A program made the position numbers and the translations under genes. 64,000 nt of DNA from an uncultured Actinomycetes bacterium (lineage in GTDB: Bacteria; Actinomycetota; Acidimicrobiia; Acidimicrobiales; RAAP-2). Below are positions 8,507 through 17,065 of the stretch, piece by piece. The notes below the pieces were generated by a model. The model was not told the DNA's origin, did no database searches, and saw only the letters and a list, made by a program, of their open reading frames with translations. The stretch lies in NCBI GenBank assembly GCA_903825305.1, contig CAIKAC010000012.1, positions 124,001 to 188,000 of the forward strand, given 5' to 3'. Positions within the stretch are counted from its first letter, which is position 1; every line of letters starts with the position of its first letter.

Positions 8507-9625
8507 TTAGTGAGTCTTCAGTGATCCGAGTGACAAAGCAACAGCATCGAGTGCTGTGCCAAGGACGCTGACGTCATGGTCGGTCGTGGCCCATCCCACG
8601 CTGATACGCAGCGAATGCAAGCCGTCGTATCCCAAGGCTTGGTGGGTGGCCGAGGGGAGGGGATCTTCTCCACTACAAGCGGAACCAGCATGGACGGCGA
8701 CGCCGGAGCGATTCAGTGCCATCGCAACGGCGCTGGCTTCAAAACCTGGTGTTACGTAACTCGAGAGATAGCCAAGCGTTGGGACCTGTTGGCTCGCTAG
8801 CCGATGTCCGAGGCCACTAGCCAACAGCATCTGGTCGATTGATTGGCAAAATCTGCGAGCCGATTGATCTTCGACTTCGCGTTGCTGTAGATCAGCGAGG
8901 CAGTCAGCTGCTAGTCCAAAGCCGATAATGCCGAGATGGTTCTCGAGGCCCGACCTGCGACCTCGCTCTTGAGCCCCGCCGAGCAGCTGAGCCTTAACTC
9001 GTAGATCGCCTTGGTGAATGAGCGCCACGCTACCCAAAGGGCCACCGAGAAGTTCGGCGCTGACAATACGAAATGCTGACCTCTTGGGGCGCTCGATCGA
9101 GCGACCAAAGGTCAAGGTTTCATCACAAATCACTGAGGCATCCGTTTCTTCGGCGATGTCAAAGATTGCTTCTATATCATTAATGACGCCAATTTCTTGG
9201 TTGGCGTGTTGCGCGACGATGATGGAGCCACGGAACTGTCCCGCCGTGGCTGCAAGGTGGTCGAGGTCGATACGACCTTGCTCATCTAGCTGCACCTGAT
9301 GAACGGTGCTGATGGCGGCGGCATGCTCTAACAGCGAGAGTCGCTCGGCCGCTGAGGTGATGATTGGCACGGAGCGCGCCTCAAGCGAGGAATATGCCGT
9401 CAGCGCAGCTTCGGCTATCGAAGACATGAAGGTCACGGACCGTGCTTCGACGCCTGCGAGGTGCGCTATCGAATTTCGAGCCTGTTCAATGAGATCTCTG
9501 ATAACCAGCGCATCATCGAAGGGCCGACTGGGATCAACCTGGGGCAGATCAAGGAGCTCTTTGAGTCCAGCACGAACGGCCGGCCGCAAGGGGGCGGCGG
9601 TCGCATAATCGAAGTAAACAGCCAC
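8507..9625 (-). CDS. NifS-like (aminotransferase class V) protein lacking the PLP-binding lysine
   Basis: About 372 residues from a GTG at 9625, one base after the stop of the upstream regulator. An ATG at 9682 (19 more residues, overlapping the regulator) is the alternative. The GTG start gives the family-like opening VYFDYATAAPLRP. Cysteine-desulfurase features seen are HANQEIG, a conserved Asp in CDETL, and the sulfur-carrying cysteine in HAGSACSGEDP (Cys317). However, the Schiff-base motif SxHKxxGPKG reads SAELLGGPLG (9032-9061), so the PLP lysine is Leu and the preceding His is Glu. TSGATE is also changed (MSSIAE). It is therefore probably not a normal desulfurase and may be a pseudoenzyme or PLP-independent partner. 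It lies in an operon with a SufR-like regulator. Confidence 0.82.
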   Translation of the reverse strand: MAVYFDYATAAPLRPAVRAGLKELLDLPQVDPSRPFDDALVIRDLIEQARNSIAHLAGVEARSVTFMSSIAEAALTAYSSLEARSVPIITSAAERLSLLEHAAAISTVHQVQLDEQGRIDLDHLAATAGQFRGSIIVAQHANQEIGVINDIEAIFDIAEETDASVICDETLTFGRSIERPKRSAFRIVSAELLGGPLGSVALIHQGDLRVKAQLLGGAQERGRRSGLENHLGIIGFGLAADCLADLQQREVEDQSARRFCQSIDQMLLASGLGHRLASQQVPTLGYLSSYVTPGFEASAVAMALNRSGVAVHAGSACSGEDPLPSATHQALGYDGLHSLRISVGWATTDHDVSVLGTALDAVALSLGSLKTH

Positions 9626-9626
9626 G

Positions 9627-10346
9627 TCAGGCGCTGGTGCGACAGGCTTCGTCTCCGCGTGCCCGAGAGGAGAGCTCAACATGGGTGCTGCCAAGGGCTG
9701 CACCCATGCCGACCAAGAGTCCTTGGACCATGCCTCGGTCAACGGCGCAGAGCACCGGGTGATGGGCGGCCGCTTGTCCAAAAGGGCAGTTCTCGGAGAC
9801 GACAGAGGTGGATTGCTCGCTCACTTCGGCACGGGCTGCAAAGCCATGAGCCGTCAGAACCTCAGCGATCGCAGTCATGGCGGTGCGAACCGAGCGGTTC
9901 GAGTCCTGATTGCCCATTTCTCCGGCCAATTCTTGGCCGTAAGCAATACCAACCTCGGTGGCCATGGCTTCAGCCTGATCGGGCCCCAAAATCTCAAGTG
10001 ATCGCTCAAGGAGGCGAACGAGGAGGGCATCTCGCTGTGAGCCGAAATCAATGGTGCTGGCTTCTTCTTTGCACCGGTACCGCTTGGCCGGACGGCCAGC
10101 CCCAGCGGCCTTCTCCGGGGCTTCTGCAACGATGTGGCCAGCAGCAATGAGGCGGTCAAGGTGGTGGCGGACCACATTGGGGTGCAAGCCAAACGTTTCA
10201 GCCAACTGGGCAACGGTTTGCAAAGGATTGGCCCGCAAACTTAGGAAGATCTCACGCCGGGTTGGGTCGCCAAACGAGCTCGATAACGCAGCCATGGTGG
10301 CTGTGAAATCTGCGTCGCGAGAAGAGACGTCTGCTGTATTCGCCAC
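9627..10346 (-). CDS. SufR-like winged-helix regulator with conserved cysteines
   Basis: A 239-residue protein with an N-terminal winged helix-turn-helix (about 18-95, LGLHPNVVRHHLDRL-type recognition region, GRPAKRY wing). The C-terminal sensor part contains ENCPFGQAAAHHPVLCAVDRG with Cys187 and Cys200 at the 12-residue spacing seen in SufR. A further Cys235 lies in the tail. SufR-type proteins bind an Fe-S cluster and repress iron-sulfur assembly genes. The third cysteine is about seven residues further on than in well-known SufR, so cluster binding is inferred. GTG start; TACACT lies 7 nt upstream of it, suggesting a leaderless mRNA. It is co-transcribed with the NifS-like gene and divergent from mrp. 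Confidence 0.82.
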   Translation of the reverse strand: MANTADVSSRDADFTATMAALSSSFGDPTRREIFLSLRANPLQTVAQLAETFGLHPNVVRHHLDRLIAAGHIVAEAPEKAAGAGRPAKRYRCKEEASTIDFGSQRDALLVRLLERSLEILGPDQAEAMATEVGIAYGQELAGEMGNQDSNRSVRTAMTAIAEVLTAHGFAARAEVSEQSTSVVSENCPFGQAAAHHPVLCAVDRGMVQGLLVGMGAALGSTHVELSSRARGDEACRTSA

Positions 10347-10399
10347 GGTCGGTAGTGTACCAGTGGCCCTGTTTTCTCAGTCGGCCAGAGGAGGAATCG

Positions 10400-11530
10400 G
10401 TGAGCGTTAGCGATCAGGTGCGCAGTGCCGTGGAGTCCGTGGTTGACCCCGAGTTGGAACTCTCGCTCGGCAGCGTCGGCATGGTCGGCACGGTTGAAGA
10501 GCGCAAAGGCGTCTTCGAAGTCGAACTCAAGGTGCCCATGGTCGCCTGGCCGTCAGTGCCGGCATTGAGTGCAGCCATTGAAGCTGCCGCTAAGGCTGCT
10601 GGCGCCAGCAGCGTCGCCGTATCGCGGGTCACGATGAGCGAACCTGAGCGCATGCAATTGAGGAGTGCCCTTCGCGGTTCGATGGTGACGGCTGAGCAGC
10701 ACCCAGGTCACCACCATGGACCTTCTGAAAAGCCCCGGTTCTTGGCCAAAGAATCCAAGACTCGGGTCCTCGGCATCTCTTCGGGCAAAGGCGGCGTCGG
10801 CAAATCGTCCGTTACGGTCAATCTCGGCATTGCCCTTGCTCGCCATGGCGCGCGCGTCGGCATCTTGGACGCTGACGTGTATGGGTTTTCCGTCCCCAAG
10901 ATGATCGGGACAACCCATGATCCGGTCATTCTTGGCGACACGGTTATTCCTACGGCAGTTCATGGCGTTCGTTGCCTCTCGATGGGGTTCTTTGTCCCCG
11001 ACGACAAGCCAGTGATTTGGCGTGGGCCCATGCTTCACAAGGCCATTGAACAGTTTGTGACCGAAGCGCAATGGGGAGAACCGGACTACCTACTCATTGA
11101 TATGCCACCAGGCACTGGTGACGTCGCACTCACCCTTTCTGAAGTGTTGCCCAACGTTGAGATTTATGTCGTGACCACGCCGCAGCCTGCTGCGCAGCGT
11201 GTGGCACAGCGCTCGGCGTGGGCTGCTCGCAAAATGAAGTTGGCGGTTCGCGGAGTGATTGAAAACATGAGTTGGTTTACCGGTGATGATGGCCGGCGCT
11301 ATGAACTCTTTGGGGCCGGCGGAGGCGAAACCTTGGCCACTGATCTTGGAGTTCCGCTTCTCGGTCAGATCCCCTTTGCGCCTGCGTTGCGCGAAGGAGG
11401 AGACGACGGAAATCCTGTAACAGTTGCGGAACCCGATTCAGAAGCGTCAAGGGCTTGCTTTGCGGTGGCGGACAAGATTGCCGCCCAGGGTCCAGCACGC
11501 GTCTATCGCCAAGAACTCACCCTTCGATAA
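10400..11530 (+). CDS. mrp: Mrp/ApbC-family P-loop ATPase (iron-sulfur carrier type)
   Basis: A 376-residue protein from a GTG at 10400 preceded by an AGGAGGA-like ribosome-binding site. The N-terminal MIP18/DUF59 domain (about 1-90) is joined by a His-rich linker to an ATPase domain with the deviant Walker A GKGGVGKSS (about 129-137), DADVYG and a DMPPGTGD switch. Mrp/Nbp35 proteins load or carry Fe-S clusters. The CxxC pair that binds a bridging cluster in ApbC is absent here (ENMSWFTGDDGRRYELFG), which I recall for other actinobacterial Mrp proteins. Divergence from the SufR-like/NifS-like pair fits an Fe-S context. Confidence 0.9.
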   Translation: MSVSDQVRSAVESVVDPELELSLGSVGMVGTVEERKGVFEVELKVPMVAWPSVPALSAAIEAAAKAAGASSVAVSRVTMSEPERMQLRSALRGSMVTAEQHPGHHHGPSEKPRFLAKESKTRVLGISSGKGGVGKSSVTVNLGIALARHGARVGILDADVYGFSVPKMIGTTHDPVILGDTVIPTAVHGVRCLSMGFFVPDDKPVIWRGPMLHKAIEQFVTEAQWGEPDYLLIDMPPGTGDVALTLSEVLPNVEIYVVTTPQPAAQRVAQRSAWAARKMKLAVRGVIENMSWFTGDDGRRYELFGAGGGETLATDLGVPLLGQIPFAPALREGGDDGNPVTVAEPDSEASRACFAVADKIAAQGPARVYRQELTLR

Positions 11531-11539
11531 GGAGCAATC

Positions 11540-12385
11540 ATGGACCAGCTTTCCGGCAAGGTTGCCGTCATCACGGGGGGAGCGAGTGGCATTGGACTCG
11601 CCACAGCGCGGCTGCTTGCTGGTCGAGGCATGCGGATTGCACTTGCTGATATCGAAGCTGATTCGCTTGCTGTGGCCGTGGCCGAGATTCGTGACCTTGG
11701 TGCCGAGGCCATGGGTGTCGTCACTGATGTAAGCGACTACGACTCAGTGGCCAAGCTTCGTGATCAGGTGCTCGATGCGTGGGGCGCTGTCTATTTCTTA
11801 TTCAATAACGCCGGCGTTGGTGGTGGGTCATTGATTGATTCGCCCCCCAAAGTCTGGGAATGGGTACTTGGGGTCAATACCTTTGGCGTCGCCTGGGGCA
11901 TTCATGCCTTTTTGCCAACCATGCTCAGCGCTAACGAAGGACACATCATCAACACCGCATCGCTCGCTGGCCTCGGTGGGGTGCCGGGCATGGGACCGTA
12001 TTCGGCCTCGAAATTTGCAGTCGTGGGAACAAGTGAATCGCTGCTCTATGAACTTGATCAACGCGGGTCGAAAGTCTCGTGTTCGGTCTTGTGCCCCGGC
12101 TTTGTACGCACCAGGATCCACGAGGCCGATCGCAATTTGCCTGACGAGGTTGCAGCATCCATGGATCTCGATGCCTACAAAGCCGGTCAGAGTATTACTG
12201 AAGACATCATCGAAGCGGGACTTGACGTGGATATCGTTGCCAATGCCGTTGTGGAAGCACTCGATGATCGGCGCTTTTGGATTCTGACGCACGAGCGTGC
12301 AGCACTCGGCATGACCAAGCGCCGGCTTGCTTGGATGGAAGGCGGCGACGCCCCGGGACCAAATTTGGAACGGGCTACGCGCTAA
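11540..12385 (+). CDS. Short-chain dehydrogenase/reductase
   Basis: A 281-residue classical SDR. It has the nucleotide-binding TGGASGIG near the N-terminus, NNAG (about 90), a catalytic Ser in NTASLAG and YSASK (Tyr/Lys) around residue 155. An acidic residue after the second beta strand (ADIEAD) favours NAD(H). The substrate cannot be told from sequence. An AAGGAG ribosome-binding site precedes the ATG, and the gene follows mrp by 9 nt, so the two may be co-transcribed. A C-terminal extension after about residue 220 (DIVANAVVEAL) is common in actinobacterial SDRs. Confidence 0.88.
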   Translation: MDQLSGKVAVITGGASGIGLATARLLAGRGMRIALADIEADSLAVAVAEIRDLGAEAMGVVTDVSDYDSVAKLRDQVLDAWGAVYFLFNNAGVGGGSLIDSPPKVWEWVLGVNTFGVAWGIHAFLPTMLSANEGHIINTASLAGLGGVPGMGPYSASKFAVVGTSESLLYELDQRGSKVSCSVLCPGFVRTRIHEADRNLPDEVAASMDLDAYKAGQSITEDIIEAGLDVDIVANAVVEALDDRRFWILTHERAALGMTKRRLAWMEGGDAPGPNLERATR

Positions 12386-12547
12386 ATGAGATGGCTGCTG
12401 GCGTCGCTTGTGGGTTCTGGGGTCGTCGCACTTGCGATTGGAGCACTCAGCGGCCGCGTGAAGGCTCGCTCTTGCTGCTCGCAGTCACCCCTTCGCGAAC
12501 CCGAGGATCAGCGGTCGATACCAACGGGCAGTCGATCCGGATCGTAG
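12386..12547 (+). CDS. Small membrane protein, 53 residues, with Cys-Cys motif
   Basis: The ATG directly follows the stop of the SDR gene (TAA then ATG). The product has a hydrophobic helix (about residues 3-21, WLLASLVGSGVVALAIGAL), then a basic stretch and an RSCCSQSP motif, then a polar tail. The layout, one membrane helix followed by a juxtamembrane Cys pair, looks like a genuine small protein rather than chance. It ends 40 nt inside the 3' end of the convergent dGTPase-like gene. No function can be assigned. Homologues in related genomes would confirm it. Confidence 0.5.
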   Translation: MRWLLASLVGSGVVALAIGALSGRVKARSCCSQSPLREPEDQRSIPTGSRSGS

Positions 12548-13674
12548 TCACAGAGCGCGACCGCTGAACGAAACGCGAAGCGGTCCGTCATGCCAGCAAC
12601 GTAGGCCACCGCAGCGTGGATTGCGGCAGGTTCTCCGCTCAACAAACCGCCCTGGTCAAGTACTCCGGGAATGGTGTTGGGCGAGTCGATGAAGTGATCG
12701 GTCAGGGTTCTGAGCACATCGACCACAGCATCGGCTTGATCTCGTGAAGCTTGGCGCAAGTAAATGTGCTCGTAGTTAAAGCTTCGAAAGGCGGCGAGTG
12801 CCTCTGCGTGTTCCTCGTCCATGCCAATTCGGCCAGTGGAGAGGCCGGTCGCGACCATGGCATCGATGAAGGCACCGAGTTGAGTTCCACGACGGGGCCC
12901 GCAACGCTCAAGCACGAGCTCGGGGAGCCGGTCATGGCTCGCGATACCAGTGGAAACCGCATCTTCGAAGTCGTGGCAGACATAGGCAATGCGGTCTGCC
13001 CAGCTCACGACTTCACCCTCGGGGGTCATGGGGGCGGGACGTGACCAAGAATGGTTTCTGATGCCGTCCAGGGTTTCTGCGCAGAGGTTGAGTGACGCTA
13101 ATGAGACATCGGCACCCCAGGGTGCGTGGTCGAAGCCCCCTTCTACGTAGGGGTCTAACGCTTCTTCACTTGCGTGCCCACCGGGTCCATGGCCACAATC
13201 GTGACCGAGCGCGATAGCTTCGGTGAGGGCGACGTTCAGGCCCAGTGCTCTCGCGATTCCCGTGGCGACCTGTGCGACTTCAAGGGCATGAGTTAACCGG
13301 GTGCGCTGGTGATCATCGGGGAAGACGAAGACTTGGGTCTTGCCGGCCAGCCTCCGAAAGCTTGAGGCGTGAAGAATGCGGTCGCGGTCGCGCTCGAAGC
13401 AGGTGCGCCAGGGATCAGGCTCCTCTTCGCGCACCCGATTCCCCCCGCCAACAGCCTGCGTTGCCCCAACGCTCAAGAGTTCGCGCTCACGTGCTTCTCG
13501 AAGCTCCCGGGTAACACCTGTGGCTGCAAGAGGGAGCGCTCCAATGGTCGCTGTTGAATCAACGTGGGCGGTAATCACGGTCGCGGTGGAGGTCTCTTGA
13601 AGAAAACCGCCCATGGTTGATGCCCAGCGGCGATTGCGTTCTGAGGCAGATTTTGGAGTACTCACGTGTTCCAT
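12508..13674 (-). CDS. dgt: Deoxyguanosinetriphosphate triphosphohydrolase-like protein (HD domain)
   Basis: About 388 residues from ATG 13674; a start at 13614 is also possible because the first 50-60 residues are poorly conserved. It hydrolyses dNTPs to the nucleoside and triphosphate, or is a regulator of that family. Family features are EEPDPWRTCFERDRDRI, SSFRRLAGKTQVF, and the HD-domain metal ligands RTRLTHALEV (His about 129) and GHDCGHGPGGH (His158/Asp159). A second Asp is in VSWADRIAYVCHDFEDA. In actinobacteria the gene often lies near dnaG; primase is not within this window. It is divergent from the DUF3107 gene. Confidence 0.87.
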   Translation of the reverse strand: MEHVSTPKSASERNRRWASTMGGFLQETSTATVITAHVDSTATIGALPLAATGVTRELREARERELLSVGATQAVGGGNRVREEEPDPWRTCFERDRDRILHASSFRRLAGKTQVFVFPDDHQRTRLTHALEVAQVATGIARALGLNVALTEAIALGHDCGHGPGGHASEEALDPYVEGGFDHAPWGADVSLASLNLCAETLDGIRNHSWSRPAPMTPEGEVVSWADRIAYVCHDFEDAVSTGIASHDRLPELVLERCGPRRGTQLGAFIDAMVATGLSTGRIGMDEEHAEALAAFRSFNYEHIYLRQASRDQADAVVDVLRTLTDHFIDSPNTIPGVLDQGGLLSGEPAAIHAAVAYVAGMTDRFAFRSAVALCDYDPDRLPVGIDR

Positions 13675-13744
13675 TCTGCCTTGCGGCTGTATCGTGAGGG
13701 GTGGGAACCATACCGGAGAGCCCTCCGGAAGACAGGAGTGAGTT

Positions 13745-13978
13745 GTGGACGTCCGAATCGGCATCGTGCAGACCGTCAAGGAACTTGAGGTAGATCTGGC
13801 CGAAGAGGCAGACCGCGATGCGGTGCTCGCCGACATTGATGCCGCTCTTTCAGGTGACTCCGTGTTATGGCTCACCGACAAGAAGGGTCGTCGGGTCGGC
13901 ATTCCAGCCGCCAAGATCGCGTGGGTGGAAGTAGGCGCTCCCGATAAGGATCGTCGCGTCGGCTTCGGAGCCCCGTAA
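13745..13978 (+). CDS. DUF3107 family protein
   Basis: A 77-residue protein with a GTG start behind a GACAGGAGTGAG ribosome-binding region. The sequence DVRIGIVQTVKELEV, then a ...LWLTDKKGRRVGIPAAKIAWVEVG end, is characteristic of DUF3107, a small beta-rich, actinobacteria-restricted family of unknown function. It sits divergently from the dGTPase-like gene and 16 bp before two ArsA-type ATPases. I see no catalytic motif. Confidence 0.88.
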   Translation: MDVRIGIVQTVKELEVDLAEEADRDAVLADIDAALSGDSVLWLTDKKGRRVGIPAAKIAWVEVGAPDKDRRVGFGAP

Positions 13979-13994
13979 TTACCGGCACACGTCC

Positions 13995-14945
13995 ATGATC
14001 GGCCCGGTACTGAGTGACCGGCGCCTCCTCTTTGTAACGGGAAAAGGCGGCGTCGGCAAGACCACCGTTGCAGCCGGGCTCGCCCTCATGCTTGCTGAAG
14101 AGGGCAAGCGGGTGCTCGCCGTAGAAATTGATGCCAAAGGTGATCTCTCGGCATCCTATGAAATTCCTCCGGTGGGCTTTGAGCCAGTCAAGGTCACCCC
14201 ACAGCTCTGCGTCATGGCCATGGACACCGAAGCCTCACTTCGTGAATATCTGCGGCTCAATCTGAAGATTCCCGTCGTGGGACGCATTGGTCCGTTGGCG
14301 TCCGCTTTTGATTTCGTCGCCACTGCCGCCCCTGGGGTCAAAGAGATCCTGACGGTGGGAAAGATCTGCTGGGAAGTTCGAGAGCGAAACTACGACGTCG
14401 TTGTCGTTGATGCACCGGCTACCGGCCACATCGTTGCCCAACTCGCGGCGCCTGAATCCATCGCTGAACTTGTCCGAGTGGGCCCCATTCGCAATCAGTC
14501 AAAGTGGATGTCTGAGCTACTCAACGATCCCGCTACCACGGGCGTTGTGATCACGACCACAGCCGAAGAAATGCCCATCACTGAATCACTTGAGTTGATG
14601 ACCAGACTCGATCGTGAGACATCAGTTGATCTTGCTGGGATTGTGGTGAACCGTGTCCTGCCTGAACGCTTTGGGCCCCGTGAAGCGTCGGCCTTTCGCG
14701 CGCTCAGTGACGCCGACCATCTCGAGTGGGTGGCTTCACAATTGCCCCAAGGAGCCTCGGCAGTGGTTGAGGCGACTCGACTAGCGACCCAATTGCGGCG
14801 CAACCGATCGGGGCGCCTTGACGTGCTCCGTGAACGAGTTGGTGCGACGACGCCCCTTTACTACTTACCTGAACTCTTCACGCGAGCGGAAGGCCTTCGT
14901 ATGACTCGCCAGGTTGCGACTCATCTCGCCGAGGAGCTCGGCTAG
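13995..14945 (+). CDS. ArsA/Get3-type ATPase, first of a tandem pair
   Basis: A 316-residue P-loop ATPase of the SIMIBI class. The signature Walker A GKGGVGKTT lies at about 16-24, followed by EIDAKGDLS (switch I-like) and VVDAPATGH (switch II, Walker B). Unlike arsenite-pump ArsA it has a single ATPase domain and no arsenite cysteines. Actinobacteria carry two adjacent single-domain proteins like this (Rv3679/Rv3680 in M. tuberculosis), suggested to form a heterodimer acting on membrane proteins or glycerol metabolism. Its stop is immediately followed by the ATG of the partner. Confidence 0.88.
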   Translation: MIGPVLSDRRLLFVTGKGGVGKTTVAAGLALMLAEEGKRVLAVEIDAKGDLSASYEIPPVGFEPVKVTPQLCVMAMDTEASLREYLRLNLKIPVVGRIGPLASAFDFVATAAPGVKEILTVGKICWEVRERNYDVVVVDAPATGHIVAQLAAPESIAELVRVGPIRNQSKWMSELLNDPATTGVVITTTAEEMPITESLELMTRLDRETSVDLAGIVVNRVLPERFGPREASAFRALSDADHLEWVASQLPQGASAVVEATRLATQLRRNRSGRLDVLRERVGATTPLYYLPELFTRAEGLRMTRQVATHLAEELG

Positions 14946-16106
14946 ATGGGAACCCTTGATCTTGCAACCTTGCTAGAAACCAAAGAGATCATCATCACCT
15001 GTGGACCCGGTGGGGTGGGCAAGACCACGACCGCCGCCGCAGCTGCGGCTATCGCGGCGGCACGCCAAGGCGGCCGCGTCTTGGTACTCACCGTTGATCC
15101 TGCTCGTCGTTTGGCTGATGCGCTTGGCGTGGCGGGTATTGGCAACGACGTGGTGAGCGTGGATCCTGTGCTCTTTAGCCAAGCTGGCGTTGAGCCCAGG
15201 GGATCGCTCAGTGCCGCCATGCTCGACACAAAAAAGAGTTGGGACGAACTCATCACCCGCCATGCTCCGAATGAGGCAACCAAGAACCGAATTCTCACGA
15301 ATCCGCTCTATACGTCCCTGACCACTCGCTTTGTGCAGAGCCATGACTACATCGCCATGGAGCGCCTCTACGAACTTCATGGGACAGGGGAGTGGGATCT
15401 CATCGTCGTCGACACACCACCGACTCGCAATGCCCTCGATTTTCTTGATGCTCCCGCTCGCATGGCGGATTTCTTCTCTTCTCGACTTTTGCGGTGGCTC
15501 ACGATGCCGGCACGTTCGGGTCTCTTAGGGTTAGCGTCACGAGGCTTTGCTCAAGTGGCAGATCGTATTTTGGGCCGGCAGTTCCTCGCAGACATTACGG
15601 AATTCTTCGGCAGCCTTGAGTCCATGTACGAAGGTTTCGTTGAACGCAGCCAAGCGGTGAGTCGACTTCTTGGCGATGAACGCACTGCCTTCATGGTGGT
15701 CTCGAGTTCTGAGTTGGTTCCCCTGCGCGAAGCCACGTTCTTTGTCGATCAACTCCAGCAACGCAATTTCACCTTGGCTGCAGTTGTGCTCAATCGAGTG
15801 CTTCCATCATCGCTGGCAGATTCGGCTGCTGCTGATGCCGCTTCGGCCATCACTGCTGAGCGCGACGCACTCGCCGAAGCACTGAGCAAAGAATGTGATG
15901 TTGATCAAGCCGTTGCATATCGCGTTCTCGATGCCATGGTGGAGAGCTATTCGGACTTGTCCGTCATTGCGCATCGAGAAGCTTTGGCGAGGGCAAATTT
16001 CCCCATTGGTACTGCTTCGTTAGTGGAAGTGCCACTGTTTGATGAGGACATCCATGACTTGGCGGGCTTGCTGCGCCTCGGCGAGTACCTCATCGCCAAA
16101 CGATGA
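14946..16106 (+). CDS. ArsA/Get3-type ATPase, second of a tandem pair
   Basis: A 386-residue P-loop ATPase with Walker A GPGGVGKTTTAA (about 20-31), TVDPARRLADALG, and VVDTPPTRNALDFL (switch II). The GPGGVGKTT variant, Pro in place of the first Lys, differs from the partner GKGGVGKTT. This asymmetry is expected if the two form a heterodimer in which only one carries the intermonomer lysine. A middle helical region (about 165-230) has hydrophobic patches suited to client binding, as in Get3. The start abuts the upstream stop, so the two are translationally coupled. Confidence 0.9.
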   Translation: MGTLDLATLLETKEIIITCGPGGVGKTTTAAAAAAIAAARQGGRVLVLTVDPARRLADALGVAGIGNDVVSVDPVLFSQAGVEPRGSLSAAMLDTKKSWDELITRHAPNEATKNRILTNPLYTSLTTRFVQSHDYIAMERLYELHGTGEWDLIVVDTPPTRNALDFLDAPARMADFFSSRLLRWLTMPARSGLLGLASRGFAQVADRILGRQFLADITEFFGSLESMYEGFVERSQAVSRLLGDERTAFMVVSSSELVPLREATFFVDQLQQRNFTLAAVVLNRVLPSSLADSAAADAASAITAERDALAEALSKECDVDQAVAYRVLDAMVESYSDLSVIAHREALARANFPIGTASLVEVPLFDEDIHDLAGLLRLGEYLIAKR

Positions 16107-16165
16107 CCATGGTGAGTCGCTACGCCTTCTACGATTTGATGATGACGAGGACCACGAGGTAACTC

Positions 16166-17065
16166 ATGCAGGACTATCACCTCCACCTTTGGACGCATGA
16201 GGACCCGTCTACGTGGCTGGTCATCGATCAACTTGCCGAGTACTGCGAAGAAGCACAATCTCACGGGGTAACAGAGATTGCCATTACCGAGCATCTCTCT
16301 CGGTTCACGCGCACGCGCGATCTTGTGGGGCCAATCTGGAACGACAACGACGACAGCCCTGCCCTCAAGCACTCCATGGAGCAATACTTCGACTTCCATG
16401 CACGCGGTGATCTTGATGCCTACGTCGAGCTCGTCTTAGAAGCTAAACGCCAAGGCCTCCCCATCAAGTTGGGGATGGAAGTTGACTACATGCGCGGGAA
16501 GATGGATGCGGTTGCCGAGATGTTGGCTGACTATCCCTTTGACGTATTGCTTGGCTCCGTTCACTGGATGGGATCCTGGATGTTTGACGTGGTGGAAGAG
16601 CCCGTACATCTTGATGAATGGGATCGCCGCACCACCGAGCAGGCATGGGATGCCTATGTCGAGTGCATGGAGGAGTTGGCGGCTACGAGAACCTGTGACG
16701 TACTCGCACACCCAGATGTCATCAAGATCGCCGGAAGAATTCCTGACGCTCCAGAGGAGTGGTGGGACCGTATCGCCGAAGCAGCTGAGAGCTCCGGCAT
16801 GGCCGCAGAGGTGAATTCTTCGGGTTGGCGCAAACCAATTGGAGAGCAATACCCGAACGAACACCTGTTGACTCGTTTTCTCGACCGAGGGGTGGCGATC
16901 ACCACGGCGTCAGATGCCCACCGCTTGCAGCACGTGAGTTTTCGCATGGAAGATGTGGCATCGCTGCTCGACGCCCACGATGTTCACCAACTCGCAAGTT
17001 TTGATGGCCGTCAACGCTCCATGATTGAGCGAAGCGCTGGGGGGCACCATGGCCACACCGGGTGA
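16166..17065 (+). CDS. PHP-domain phosphatase, histidinol-phosphatase (HisJ/HisK) type
   Basis: A 299-residue PHP-fold metal phosphoesterase. Metal-ligand motifs in order: DYHLHLW (His5, His7), ITEHLSRF, GMEVDY, LLGSVHWM, LAHPDVIK and TTASDAHRL near the end. This set matches the Mn/Zn trinuclear site of histidinol-phosphate phosphatases of the PHP type (last steps of histidine synthesis). A TrpH-like 3',5'-nucleotidase cannot be fully excluded, but the extended insert region and overall length (about 270-300) favour histidinol phosphatase. The 3' end overlaps the start of the downstream histidine kinase. Confidence 0.78.
   Translation: MQDYHLHLWTHEDPSTWLVIDQLAEYCEEAQSHGVTEIAITEHLSRFTRTRDLVGPIWNDNDDSPALKHSMEQYFDFHARGDLDAYVELVLEAKRQGLPIKLGMEVDYMRGKMDAVAEMLADYPFDVLLGSVHWMGSWMFDVVEEPVHLDEWDRRTTEQAWDAYVECMEELAATRTCDVLAHPDVIKIAGRIPDAPEEWWDRIAEAAESSGMAAEVNSSGWRKPIGEQYPNEHLLTRFLDRGVAITTASDAHRLQHVSFRMEDVASLLDAHDVHQLASFDGRQRSMIERSAGGHHGHTG

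Noticed and set aside
9626-9682. ATG 9682 as the certain start of the NifS-like gene
   Set aside because: It would overlap the SufR-like gene by 56 bp and add residues not seen in the family; kept only as an alternative to GTG 9625.
13675-13914. 80-residue N-terminal extension of the dGTPase-like protein
   Set aside because: The segment is Ser/Arg-rich, unlike the family, and lies opposite the DUF3107 gene and its promoter region; ATG 13674 is preferred.
16103-16162. 19-codon frame between the second ArsA-like gene and the PHP phosphatase
   Set aside because: Too short, no ribosome-binding site, no recognisable composition; treated as spacer.
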